Source of the DNA: Candidatus Neomarinimicrobiota bacterium
GTDB taxonomy: Bacteria; Fidelibacterota; UBA8477; JABMPR01
Direction of reading: 5' to 3'
Assembly (NCBI GenBank): GCA_016784545.1
Contig: JADHUM010000018.1
Coordinates: 1 to 57,343, forward strand
Length of the DNA stretch: 57,343 nucleotides
A program made the position numbers and the translations under genes. Positions 18,551 through 25,827 of the stretch are shown here, one piece after another. The notes beneath the pieces were generated by a model, which was given only the letters and a program-made list of their open reading frames with translations, ran no database searches and was not told the DNA's origin. The stretch's first letter is position 1. Each line of letters begins with the position of its first letter.

Positions 18551-19903
18551 ATGAATTCATACATAAAATCAATGACACTTCTTTTCGTCCTATTTTCTAG
18601 TGGATTAACCCAAAATCGGGTCGTTGGCTACTATCCTGAATGGGTAATGTCCAGTATGGGGGTGGATGAGCTTGATTTTAGTATTCTCTCTCATGTGAAT
18701 CAATCATTTGCCTGGCCCAGCGCAAGTGGTGAAATTCAGAGTTATGCTGGTATGCTAGATGTGGATGTGAATGTAACCATCCATGAAAATGGGGGCTATA
18801 TCTCTTTATGCTTTGGAGGTTGGGGAAATTCAGCTGGATTTGCACCTATGACAGCTGATCCTGTAAGTCGAGCAAATTTTATCAGTAATGTGATTGAGAC
18901 CTGTCAGTACTATGAGTATGATGGGGTCGATTTTGATTGGGAACATCCTGCTAACTCAACTGAAACCGACAACTATACCCTTCTCATAGAAGAGCTTCGA
19001 GCAGCTACGGACGAAATCTTTGATAACTTCCTGATTACCATGGCCATCCCTGCCGGAAATTGGTCAGGGCAACACTATGACCTCACTGCACTTGAACCTC
19101 TGGTGGATTGGTTTAACGTGATGACTTATGATTATCATGGGACCTGGACCACCCATGCTGGTCACAATTCGCCATTATACTCTTCGCCTGCAAATGATCC
19201 TGATGGTTCATGTCATACGAGCATCAATTATATTCTTAACTCCCGTCATCTGGATCCAGCCAAGGTGAACTTGGGCTTGGCTTTTTATGGGAAGGAATTT
19301 GCTGCATCAGCCATAAACGGAGCCAGCACAGGTGGAAACATCACCTATCAATACAATGACCTGATTGGCTTCCTTGATCAGGGCTGGAGCTATCATTGGG
19401 ATGATGTGGCCAACAACCCCTATCTCCAAAATCCAGATATGACCAGGTTGATCACCTACGACGATCCAAACTCCATTGCGCTAAAATGTGAGTACGCCAG
19501 GACCAGAGAATTGGGTGGTGTGCTAATCTGGGCCCTAGGACAAGACTTTGTTGCAGGGGAAGAGGTTTTATTAGAAGCCGTTAGAGATTATGCGACGCCC
19601 ATTGAAGTGCCCCTCTTGATACCAGAAGATGTTCAACTCTTATCCAATTATCCCAATCCCTTCAATCCTATTACGACCATCCGTTATGGATTACCTGAGG
19701 CAGCACAAGTGACGCTGTTTATTTACGATATTAAGGGTCGAAAAGTGAGATCGCTTATTGGAGAACAGCAGGCTGCAGGCTCCTACGAATATCAGTGGAA
19801 TGGTATGGATGATTCCGGTCAACCAGTATCCACAGGACTGTACCTTACAAGGCTTCAGGCAGGGTCATATACCAAGACGATCAAGATGCTTTACCTCAAA
19901 TAA
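18551..19903 (+). CDS. GH18 chitinase with T9SS sorting domain
   Basis: The start at 18551 gives a signal peptide (M-N-S-Y-I-K-S-M-T-L-L-F...L-T-Q); an ATG at 18518 would add 11 residues. The catalytic domain spans about residues 20-350. It has V-V-G-Y-Y-P-E-W, F-G-G-W and the complete DxxDxDxE signature in Y-D-G-V-D-F-D-W-E (catalytic E131 from this start), plus M-T-Y-D-Y-H-G near 200. Residues from about 370 are a sorting domain (S-N-Y-P-N-P-F-N-P-I-T-T; end K-M-L-Y-L-K). It should be the cell-surface or secreted enzyme that attacks polymeric chitin, in contrast to the unsorted GH18 at 1597. It follows the permease by 120 bp and ends region 1. Confidence 0.92.
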   Translation: MNSYIKSMTLLFVLFSSGLTQNRVVGYYPEWVMSSMGVDELDFSILSHVNQSFAWPSASGEIQSYAGMLDVDVNVTIHENGGYISLCFGGWGNSAGFAPMTADPVSRANFISNVIETCQYYEYDGVDFDWEHPANSTETDNYTLLIEELRAATDEIFDNFLITMAIPAGNWSGQHYDLTALEPLVDWFNVMTYDYHGTWTTHAGHNSPLYSSPANDPDGSCHTSINYILNSRHLDPAKVNLGLAFYGKEFAASAINGASTGGNITYQYNDLIGFLDQGWSYHWDDVANNPYLQNPDMTRLITYDDPNSIALKCEYARTRELGGVLIWALGQDFVAGEEVLLEAVRDYATPIEVPLLIPEDVQLLSNYPNPFNPITTIRYGLPEAAQVTLFIYDIKGRKVRSLIGEQQAAGSYEYQWNGMDDSGQPVSTGLYLTRLQAGSYTKTIKMLYLK

Positions 19904-19932
19904 GCCAAACAAAAGTTAGACATACATGGAGG

Positions 19933-19955
19933 CCCTGGACATTGTCTGGGGTTTT
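19933..19955 (+). terminator. Probable terminator after the sorted GH18 gene
   Basis: CCCTGGAC (19933-19940) pairs with GTCTGGGG (19944-19951) through eight pairs including two G-T wobbles. The loop is three bases and TTTTCATTTTT follows. The same CCCTGGACA string recurs in the loop of the 56474 terminator. Confidence 0.55.
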
Positions 19956-19975
19956 CATTTTTATGAAACATAAGG

Positions 19976-20042
19976 TCTCAATAACCACCGTTTATGAGAC
20001 AGCAAAATAGTGCCTGAATAATGAGACACCGTTTTTGAGACA
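19976..20042. repeat. TGAGACA-rich element, possible remnant of a mobile-element end
   Basis: The segment holds GTCTCA and TGAGAC in inverted orientation around ACCACCGTTTA (19975-20000), then ATGAGACA at 19994 and 20021 and TTTTGAGACA at 20033-20042. CCACCGTTTATGAGACAG (19985-20002) recurs identically at 56531-56548. Several repeated boxes in a row are typical of transposase or resolvase binding at element ends, but no transposase gene is present. The family is unidentified. Confidence 0.5.
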
Positions 20043-20136
20043 TAAACAGGTCGTTTTCTACGCCTAAACTGGCCGAGGGATTTTAAGTCCTGAATATATC
20101 TCTGATAGTCAGCAGGTTACAGAAATTGTGTCAAAA
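20036..20136. repeat. 101-bp direct repeat, left copy
   Basis: This stretch aligns without gaps to 27651-27751 with about 13 mismatches by eye; a central block of 40 bases (20074-20113 region) is identical. It opens with TGAGACA and closes with TGTGTCAAAA; with the preceding T run the two ends form a nearly perfect inverted repeat (TTTTGAGACA / TGTGTCAAAA). It has no convincing coding potential in either direction, although the minus strand has an open frame over the core. The two copies bracket the accessory block of region 2. Confidence 0.75.
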
Positions 20137-20221
20137 TAATTGAGTGATGAAATTGCGTCTAAAGCTATTCCAGGAATTATTAATATTCCGATTCCACTTC
20201 ACACCATTGAGGTGAGGATCT

Positions 20222-20941
20222 TCAGTAAATCCACGGAACCAAACGATAGCGTACGCGCTGTCCATACTCTCGATACCCCGGCAATTCCTCATGGAGAGTT
20301 CGGTCTTCCAAGGCGGTTCTGACCACGGTGATGATCAAGGCCACCATAGCCGGAACGAGCGTCCACAGCGAGGCCAAGGCCAACACCATGCCCGGGAGCG
20401 CCAACATGTTTCCAGCATAGCCCGGATGTCGTACGATCCGATAGGGGCCAGTGTCACACACCAGATGTCCTCGATCCGTCTGAATCCTGACCACGCTTGA
20501 GAAGAAGCGATTCTCCACAAATGCCCACGTGGCGAAGGCGAATCCCAATGCGATCAAGACTAAGCCGAGCAGGGTAAGCCATGTCGGGAAGGGAGGGGAC
20601 CACCCAAAACGGTGATCGAGTCCCGCCACAATGACCGGAGGGTAAAATAAACTCACCACCATCAGTGGAGCCAGTAGTTTATCCCATGGCTTCGCCTCCT
20701 GCGCCTTTTCAAAATTGACACGTTCCGCCAGTAGCCCTGGATGCTGGCGTTCCGCCCATATGCGCCCCCCTATACCGGCGACCATGATCAGGAAGGCATA
20801 AACCCACGCCTGCCACCACTCGAGATGCCCACCGCATCCTAAGAGAATGACGGGGATGAGGAGATAGACGCTGATCGGCCCTAGCCACTGAGTGGGAGTC
20901 ATTGTTTGAACGGTCTGTTGATTGCCTGTATTTGATGCCAT
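20222..20941 (-). CDS. Isoprenylcysteine-methyltransferase-like membrane protein
   Basis: The 239-residue protein has about five hydrophobic spans and the signature of the ICMT/PEMT/NnrU-like fold near its C-terminus: C-D-T-G-P-Y-R-I-V-R-H-P-G-Y-A-G-N (about 161-177) and a late E-L-P-G-Y-R-E-Y. Such proteins use S-adenosylmethionine at the membrane to methylate small or lipid substrates; the bacterial substrates are mostly unknown. The start is supported by GGAGG seven bases upstream. The coding sequence is visibly richer in G and C than its neighbours, which suggests recent acquisition. It lies 68 bp downstream of the rph-like gene on the same strand and might be co-transcribed with it. Confidence 0.8.
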   Translation of the reverse strand: MASNTGNQQTVQTMTPTQWLGPISVYLLIPVILLGCGGHLEWWQAWVYAFLIMVAGIGGRIWAERQHPGLLAERVNFEKAQEAKPWDKLLAPLMVVSLFYPPVIVAGLDHRFGWSPPFPTWLTLLGLVLIALGFAFATWAFVENRFFSSVVRIQTDRGHLVCDTGPYRIVRHPGYAGNMLALPGMVLALASLWTLVPAMVALIITVVRTALEDRTLHEELPGYREYGQRVRYRLVPWIY

Positions 20942-21009
20942 AACATTCCTCCGAATTCTGTAATGAATGTGTGATTTTATGAAGAGCTTAGGTTTACTTC
21001 CTATGGTGA

Positions 21010-23664
21010 TTATGTAGATACCCCTGGGATATCTATCTCGACATAGCCCGCCGTACCATTCACTCGTATCATCTGCCCATCCTTTATCAAGCGGGTTGCA
21101 TTCTCAACACTTACAACTGCGGGAAGGCCGTATTCCCTCGCGATTATGGCTCCATGAGTAGCGATTCCTCCCACTTCTGTAACAAGCCCTTTTATTGAAA
21201 CGAAAAGAGGGGTCCAGCTAGGATCGGTGTACTCAGCAATGAGAATATCTCCCTCTTCAAGGTCTGCATCTTCCATCTTTTTTACAATTCGTGCTCGTCC
21301 TTGGATAATACCTGAGGATACTGCCACACCTGGGAGAGCACCAACCGGGATGTCTTTCTTGTCATATTCACCGGTTATGATTTCACCATCTGAATTCATC
21401 ACTCTGGGAGGTGTTAGCTTTTTATAGGTTTGATATTCCGATTCTCTTTTAGTTATGATGTCATAGTCAAGCTTACCGGTTTTTACCGCCTCACGGAACT
21501 CATCAAAATATAAGAAGTAAATATCTTCCTTCTTCCGGAGAGCACCCATTTTCACAAGCTTCGCTGCTTCTTTGAGGAGGGCTTGCTTATAGATAAAGTA
21601 TCGTTGGATGTAGGAAAATTTTGGAAATTCACGATAGCCAATATGGTTCCGTATAATTCCTGCGATTTTCTTTACTTTTTTTGCTTTCCTCTTACCACCG
21701 CGCAACTTCTTCAGGCGATTTGCGAGATCTTGTATTCTTTCTTCTGAATCCTTGATGCCCTGCTCATGTTTTGTCATCCGTGCATTTGGTTCAAAATTTC
21801 TGATATTGCTCAGGATCATGGGGATGAGCAGTGTAGGTTTCTCCCTCCAGCGATCTGTGGTGATATCAATGTCACCGGAACAGCGCATACCGAATTGATC
21901 AAGATATTCATGTATTGACTTACTGACGGCGTTGCCACCTTCAAGCCTTGCCAGATCATCGAAAAAGGTCTCATCCTTTGCATGCTCAAAGTAGGCCAGT
22001 ACTTCTGGGCATTTCCGGACTATATCCCCTACATCTAACAATGCGAGACCTGCGTCAATGGTGACACTGTTCGGTACCGATTGAACAAAGGTGTCAGCAA
22101 CATTCTTTTCGCCAAGCCATTTTTCAATCTTTTTGTTTAACCACTTTCCTGCCAGTAGTGGAACTGCAATTGCTCCAGCTACCTCTGGAGTTATCATCTT
22201 TTTTCTGCGATCATGGTGATCGTCCTGGATATAAGCGAAAAGATCATCGCCCGATAGCTGCGCTATTCCCTGTTGTAACTGTTCTATTGATTGCGTTTCT
22301 TTACGAATAAGCTTCCTAATAATACCCGGGTCGTTCTTGCGGTAAATTTTGACCGCATGAATTAGCGGTGCAAAGGAGATATCATCTTTGTTTACCTGAA
22401 ATACTCTGTCTTTACCTCGCGGGAGAGTCTTTATATACTGTTTCTGTTTTACTATTTTCTTTACGGCATTTGTAAGCAGATCATCACCCATTGCACCAAG
22501 AAGACTACTCGCCATTACACGTCCTATTAAGGAACTGAGATCCTGGCTTATATCAAGATACAGTCTGCCGCCAAGCTCGAAATACACCGCGGGATTATTA
22601 CCAAGTACAGTTTTGATGAAATACATTCCAAGCGGTCTGATTGGATCTGTCATCATCTGCAAATGACCTCCGGACATATACACATGATTCATTCCGTCAT
22701 TTCGTTCAGGGATAGGATACAAGGTCGTGATTGGCCGACTCTGAGTAATGTAGAATTCATTCTCATGATGGCACCACTCAATATCTTGAGGGCAGGAGAA
22801 CTTCTTTTCTACCCGTCTACCGAGTTGTTCCAGTTCCAGGATTTGGGCATCGGTGAGGGCCTGTGCATCTCTCAGATCGGATCCAATTTTCTGTTTCCCC
22901 GTACCACCATTCTTCAAGGTATAGATAGCATGATTCTTCTTTCCAATGGTTTTGGTAATTATCCCGCCTGCCTGCACCTTATAGTTGTCCAAGTTGACCA
23001 ATCCTGATACCAGAGCTTCACCAAGGCCATAGCCAGCATCAATCGAAACTACCCTCCTGTTTGATGTAACAGGGTCTGCTGTAAACATGATTCCTGATGT
23101 TTCGGGTATAACCATACGCTGGACTACTACCGCCAAAAATACCTTTCTATGATCAAAACTATTGTGAATTCTGTACATTACTGCTCGGTCGGTGAATAAC
23201 GAAGCCCAACATTTACGCATATGCTTTAGAATCGAATCCTTGCCAATGATGTTTAAGTAGGTATCATGCTGTCCTGCAAAGGATGCCGTAGGCAGGTCTT
23301 CTGCTGTCGCACTTGAACGTACTGCATAGGAGAGATCCTCTCCATGAGTTTGAAGCTCTGCTTCGATAGCAGCTGTTATGTCTTGAGGGATTTCCCTATT
23401 CTCAATAACTCTACGAATTTGTCCACTTATCGCAGTTATTTCATCCTTATGATGCACTTGCATCGGCGAGAGTTGATCCAATAACCTGTTTAGTTCGGTG
23501 CAACTCTCAAATGTTTGCATATAGGCGTCAGTAGTGATGCAAAAACCGTCTGGGATATGAATCCCTTCAATTGCAGACAGCTCGATAAGATTAGCACCCT
23601 TCCCGCCCACAATGGAAAGGTCAAATTGAGTCTTATTGTGAATTCTTTGAATATATGATCTCAT
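21010..23664 (-). CDS. rph: Rifampin phosphotransferase-like (PEP-synthase family) enzyme
   Basis: The 884-residue protein has the three-part layout of rifampin phosphotransferases. An ATP-grasp domain comes first (V-G-G-K-G-A-N-L near 19-26; Y-A-V-R-S-S-A-T-A-E-D-L; S-G-I-M-F-T-A-D-P-V). A long helical middle domain (about 320-760) contains a very basic stretch near 650. The C-terminal swivelling domain carries the phospho-histidine loop G-G-I-A-T-H-G-A-I-I-A-R-E (His about 837). Length and order match Rph/YvkC rather than PEP synthase, which has a PEP-binding barrel at the end; none is seen. The family inactivates rifamycins by ATP-dependent phosphorylation to AMP, phosphate and rifampin phosphate. 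Other substrates remain possible. The start has GGGAG upstream. A TetR gene lies 17 bp upstream, as with Bacillus yvkB-yvkC. Confidence 0.8.
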   Translation of the reverse strand: MRSYIQRIHNKTQFDLSIVGGKGANLIELSAIEGIHIPDGFCITTDAYMQTFESCTELNRLLDQLSPMQVHHKDEITAISGQIRRVIENREIPQDITAAIEAELQTHGEDLSYAVRSSATAEDLPTASFAGQHDTYLNIIGKDSILKHMRKCWASLFTDRAVMYRIHNSFDHRKVFLAVVVQRMVIPETSGIMFTADPVTSNRRVVSIDAGYGLGEALVSGLVNLDNYKVQAGGIITKTIGKKNHAIYTLKNGGTGKQKIGSDLRDAQALTDAQILELEQLGRRVEKKFSCPQDIEWCHHENEFYITQSRPITTLYPIPERNDGMNHVYMSGGHLQMMTDPIRPLGMYFIKTVLGNNPAVYFELGGRLYLDISQDLSSLIGRVMASSLLGAMGDDLLTNAVKKIVKQKQYIKTLPRGKDRVFQVNKDDISFAPLIHAVKIYRKNDPGIIRKLIRKETQSIEQLQQGIAQLSGDDLFAYIQDDHHDRRKKMITPEVAGAIAVPLLAGKWLNKKIEKWLGEKNVADTFVQSVPNSVTIDAGLALLDVGDIVRKCPEVLAYFEHAKDETFFDDLARLEGGNAVSKSIHEYLDQFGMRCSGDIDITTDRWREKPTLLIPMILSNIRNFEPNARMTKHEQGIKDSEERIQDLANRLKKLRGGKRKAKKVKKIAGIIRNHIGYREFPKFSYIQRYFIYKQALLKEAAKLVKMGALRKKEDIYFLYFDEFREAVKTGKLDYDIITKRESEYQTYKKLTPPRVMNSDGEIITGEYDKKDIPVGALPGVAVSSGIIQGRARIVKKMEDADLEEGDILIAEYTDPSWTPLFVSIKGLVTEVGGIATHGAIIAREYGLPAVVSVENATRLIKDGQMIRVNGTAGYVEIDIPGVST

Positions 23665-23681
23665 ATTATTTCTCCCAAAAA

Positions 23682-24323
23682 TCAGGTATGTGCTTCTATT
23701 CCGAATCGCACCATTTCAAGAAATGAATTCTTCTTTGCAAAGAAATCTTTCCAATACCCATCATCATGCATCTTTTTTGTCTCTGTTAATTCAGTAGCCA
23801 GCTTCATTCTGAAGTATTCAGAAACAACTTGGAGTAGTTCATACGCTTCCCTGGAATCTACCCCCTCTCTCAGAGAAATTTTGTTGAACAACTTCATCAT
23901 CTGGCGTTCCTTCTCCGCATTCATCGCTCCATACTTTTCATCCATGAGTGACTTTAATTGGTGAATCTCAAGTTTCAGTTCATCAGGTGTTGAGTAAAAA
24001 GCTTCGAAGAGAATCCTATTTAGCTTGGGATTCTTTCTCAGATAGTCAATTCTCTTGAGTCCGTTTTGCTCTTTCGCTTCAAAGAAGTCCCCGTATTCAG
24101 CGGGAGATTCCTGATTTAATTCAGGGGTCATTTTATCTAAGCATCGCTCTAAAATACTGATATAGAGTTTTTTCTTACTCTCAAAATGATGAAAAATGAG
24201 TGCTTTCGATATCCCTGCTGCCTCCGCAAGCATAGCCGTGGAAGTCTTCGCATACCCATGCAGGATGAAGACTTCGAAGCAGGCGTCTAAAATTTTCTCT
24301 TTCTCATATAACTGTAAGGGCAT
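23682..24323 (-). CDS. TetR/AcrR-family repressor
   Basis: The 213-residue protein has an N-terminal TetR helix-turn-helix (I-L-D-A-C-F-E-V-F near 11-19; T-S-T-A-M-L-A-E-A-A-G-I-S-K near 27-40; F-H-H-F-E-S-K-K-K-L) and an all-helical ligand domain. AAGGAG stands before the start. It is the first gene of a leftward operon with the rifampin-phosphotransferase-like gene, 17 bp apart. A near-consensus promoter and two similar dyads lie directly upstream, so autoregulation and control of rph are likely. The inducer is unknown; a rifamycin-like or other aromatic compound is a reasonable guess. Confidence 0.88.
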   Translation of the reverse strand: MPLQLYEKEKILDACFEVFILHGYAKTSTAMLAEAAGISKALIFHHFESKKKLYISILERCLDKMTPELNQESPAEYGDFFEAKEQNGLKRIDYLRKNPKLNRILFEAFYSTPDELKLEIHQLKSLMDEKYGAMNAEKERQMMKLFNKISLREGVDSREAYELLQVVSEYFRMKLATELTETKKMHDDGYWKDFFAKKNSFLEMVRFGIEAHT

Positions 24324-24340
24324 AAAAACATCTCCTTGTC

Positions 24341-24391
24341 TTACTGACCAATGGTTAGCATAATTATAATATCTTACTGACCGATAGTCAA
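24341..24391 (-). promoter_or_regulatory. tetR-rph promoter with two candidate TetR operators
   Basis: On the minus strand TTGACT (24391-24386) and TATAAT (24368-24363) are separated by exactly 17 bp, close to an ideal sigma-70 promoter. Two copies of TTACTGACC (24341-24349 and 24374-24382), 33 bp apart, each begin a dyad: CTGACC-AAT-GGTTAG at 24344-24358 and TGAC-CGATA-GTCA at 24378-24390. One overlaps the -35 box and the other the start region. This is the layout expected for a self-repressing TetR. Confidence 0.75.
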
Positions 24392-24918
24392 TATAAAAGT
24401 ACTTTAATATGTATTCCTCCTGGGTTCACTAGTGCATTGTAGCAGCAATCTTCTATTATGTATGTTGAGATGCCCAATCCAAATTCATCAATCAATGCTC
24501 TTATAAGCGTTGACCGATCATTGAAATACTTCTTATATGAAGAGCACAATCCTTGGCGGTTTAGTCTGAAAATTTCGGTCCAAATGTTTGTTGATGGTAT
24601 GTCGAGTTGGACAAAACGTTCTGATCTCAGTAGAATTTATAGAGTCAATAAAAAAAGGCCAGCACCCTTCGACAAGCTCAGGGACCTAGACCTTTTTTAG
24701 TACTCCCATCTTCGCTTTTTGAGCTATGAGGGGCAAGAGGGGACCAGTATGTGGTGGTGTGATTTGTCTAAGAGAAGTGGTTGAATATCAATCACAGTTG
24801 AAGTACGGTCGGCCCCGATGAAGATAAACTAAAGTGATGAATATGCCTGCTGCGCCGTAGCTTGTCTGATTGTCGAAGGGTTCGCTAGCTAGATAAATTT
24901 ATACAACGCAATAGAAAC
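24392..24918. other. Intergenic stretch with REP-like element and A/T-tract inverted repeat
   Basis: I see no convincing gene in this stretch. AAAAAAGG (24651-24658) and CCTTTTTT (24691-24698) could form a bidirectional terminator. Between them sits CCCTTCGACAAGCTCAGGG (24665-24683), a REP-like motif common between genes in many bacteria; a relative, CCTTCGACGGGCTCAG, is at 27356-27371. A GCTAGCTAGATAAATT string near 24883-24898 is echoed near 25047-25059. Confidence 0.5.
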
Positions 24919-24944
24919 AAAAAAAGTCCACCGATGGCGGACTT
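24919..24944 (-). terminator. Minus-strand terminator downstream of the short tRNA-like fragment
   Basis: On the minus strand AAGTCCGCC (24944-24936) pairs with GGTGGACTT (24932-24924) around a three-base loop, with one mismatch, and is followed by a run of T. It stands just beyond the 17-bp tRNA-Phe-like fragment at 24957-24973. Confidence 0.65.
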
Positions 24945-24956
24945 ATTTATTTCTGT

Positions 24957-24973
24957 GCCAGGGACGGAATTGA
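24957..24973 (-). repeat. Short tRNA-Phe 3'-end fragment
   Basis: GCCAGGGACGGAATTGA is identical to the T-arm/acceptor end of the longer tRNA-Phe-like fragment exactly 160 bp away (25117-25133). Homology stops abruptly after TTGA. It fits a worn attachment-site copy left by integration into a tRNA gene. Confidence 0.6.
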
Positions 24974-25079
24974 TGTTCGGCTGCGCCTACATCTCTCTCC
25001 GCTCGCCATTGCTCGCTCCGGGTGAACTGCATTCGCTCCGCTCATTAGCTAGATAAATTCGCACCACTTGCACAAAAAC

Positions 25080-25107
25080 AAAAAGGCCCGTTTTCACGAA
25101 CCTTTTT
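25080..25107 (-). terminator. Terminator of the partial tRNA-Phe gene
   Basis: On the minus strand AAAAAGGTTCG (25107-25097) pairs with CGGGCCTTTTT (25090-25080) through eleven pairs, two of them G-T, around the loop TGAAAA. A T-rich stretch follows. It begins eight bases beyond the tRNA-like 3' end. Confidence 0.75.
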
Positions 25108-25114
25108 CTTTTTG

Positions 25115-25160
25115 TGGCCAGGGACGGAATTGAACCGCCGACACGGGGATTTTCAGTCCC
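25115..25160 (-). pseudogene. Partial tRNA-Phe (GAA), 3' half only
   Basis: The minus strand reads GGGACTGAAAATCCCC, then GTGTCGGCGG-TTCAATT-CCGTC and CCTGGCCA. This corresponds to the anticodon arm with GAA anticodon, the T-arm and the 3' acceptor strand of a bacterial tRNA-Phe. CCA is not encoded after the discriminator A. The acceptor 5' strand and D-arm do not follow directly; about 110 bp further, AGTTGGTA (minus strand, 25277-25270) resembles a D-loop but its flanks do not pair. A broken tRNA whose homology starts at the anticodon stem is typical of an integration attachment site. No integrase gene is nearby. Confidence 0.7.
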
Positions 25161-25827
25161 ATTGTCTGGTTCTATAAGTAGCTGTGTATCAGTTAGTTGC
25201 AGGTGGTTGAGTCCCGGCGTGTGCACTATATGTGCAATCGATATACAACTGTGAGGAGAATGTCTAGTTTACCAACTGGGGCATGCTTTTGGATTAATAT
25301 ACCGTTTAAAACCTGGTTGCGTATTGATTTCAAGAACCTAGGTGGAAGAGGTGAACCAAAAGTCAGATAAGTTTTGCCATCACTTCCAGCTAGAGCTCGC
25401 TACTATGTCAGCTGCGTTCGTTCCTAGCGCGGGATATTCTCATAGTAATCGAAACAGACGAGACTCGGTGGCTCTGAGCGCTTTGCGAGAGGCAAAGATC
25501 TACCACCGACCCCTCCATCTCGGTACATTCCTCACTGCGTTCGGAACACTCGATGTCCGGGTTTTATTCGGGTCGCCGCCACCGCCCAGGCGGGGTACAG
25601 TGCCCCGTAGGGGTGTATCGAGGCGGGGAACGAGAGTCGAAGGTCTGAAGGTCGAAAGGTGGCTCTGCGGGCTTTGCGAGACAGGATAATCTTTCGCTGG
25701 TCTCCTTCAATACCTCACCTGGTGACATTTGTCCCAGAAAAGGGGAGTGCTATAGAATCTGGTTGCCATGATTATATTACACGCGAATGATATTACCTGG
25801 GTAAATAAAAATGAATGAGAACCGCTT
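25161..25827. other. Non-coding, GC-rich repeat-like stretch before the kinase gene
   Basis: No supported gene. From about 25400 the base composition turns GC-rich. 25570-25630 contains stacked small hairpins: CCGC-CCAG-GCGG at 25582-25593 and CCCC-GTA-GGGG at 25603-25613, with CGGGG at 25591-25595 able to pair alternatively. GTGCAC-TATA-TGTGCA near 25221-25236 is another dyad. A 21-base string at 25661-25681 recurs at 27318-27338, and a variant at about 25472-25493, so this looks like intergenic repeat family DNA. The open frame at 25342-25689 crosses these repeats and is not credible. Confidence 0.45.
25661..25681 (+). repeat. 21-bp direct repeat upstream of the kinase gene
   Basis: GGCTCTGCGGGCTTTGCGAG plus one A is identical to 27318-27338. 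The pair brackets the histidine kinase gene, and a variant with GAGCGC in the middle lies at about 25472-25493. It may reflect duplication or repeat-family DNA. Confidence 0.6.

Noticed and set aside
20036-20136. Minus-strand open frame over the 101-bp repeat, possible small transposase piece
   Set aside because: No start codon and no conserved residue pattern; the other copy is interrupted by a stop soon after the core, so coding is not supported.
24458-24700. 80-codon plus-strand open frame upstream of tetR
   Set aside because: It ends inside a REP-like element, has no recognisable domain or ribosome site, and overlaps an inverted A/T-tract; probably not a gene.
24987-25226. 79-codon minus-strand open frame
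   Set aside because: It runs through the tRNA-Phe remnant and its terminator and encodes a low-complexity tail; non-coding DNA.
25342-25689. 115-codon plus-strand open frame
   Set aside because: It lies in GC-rich repeat DNA full of small hairpins and has an Arg/Pro-biased sequence with no family features.
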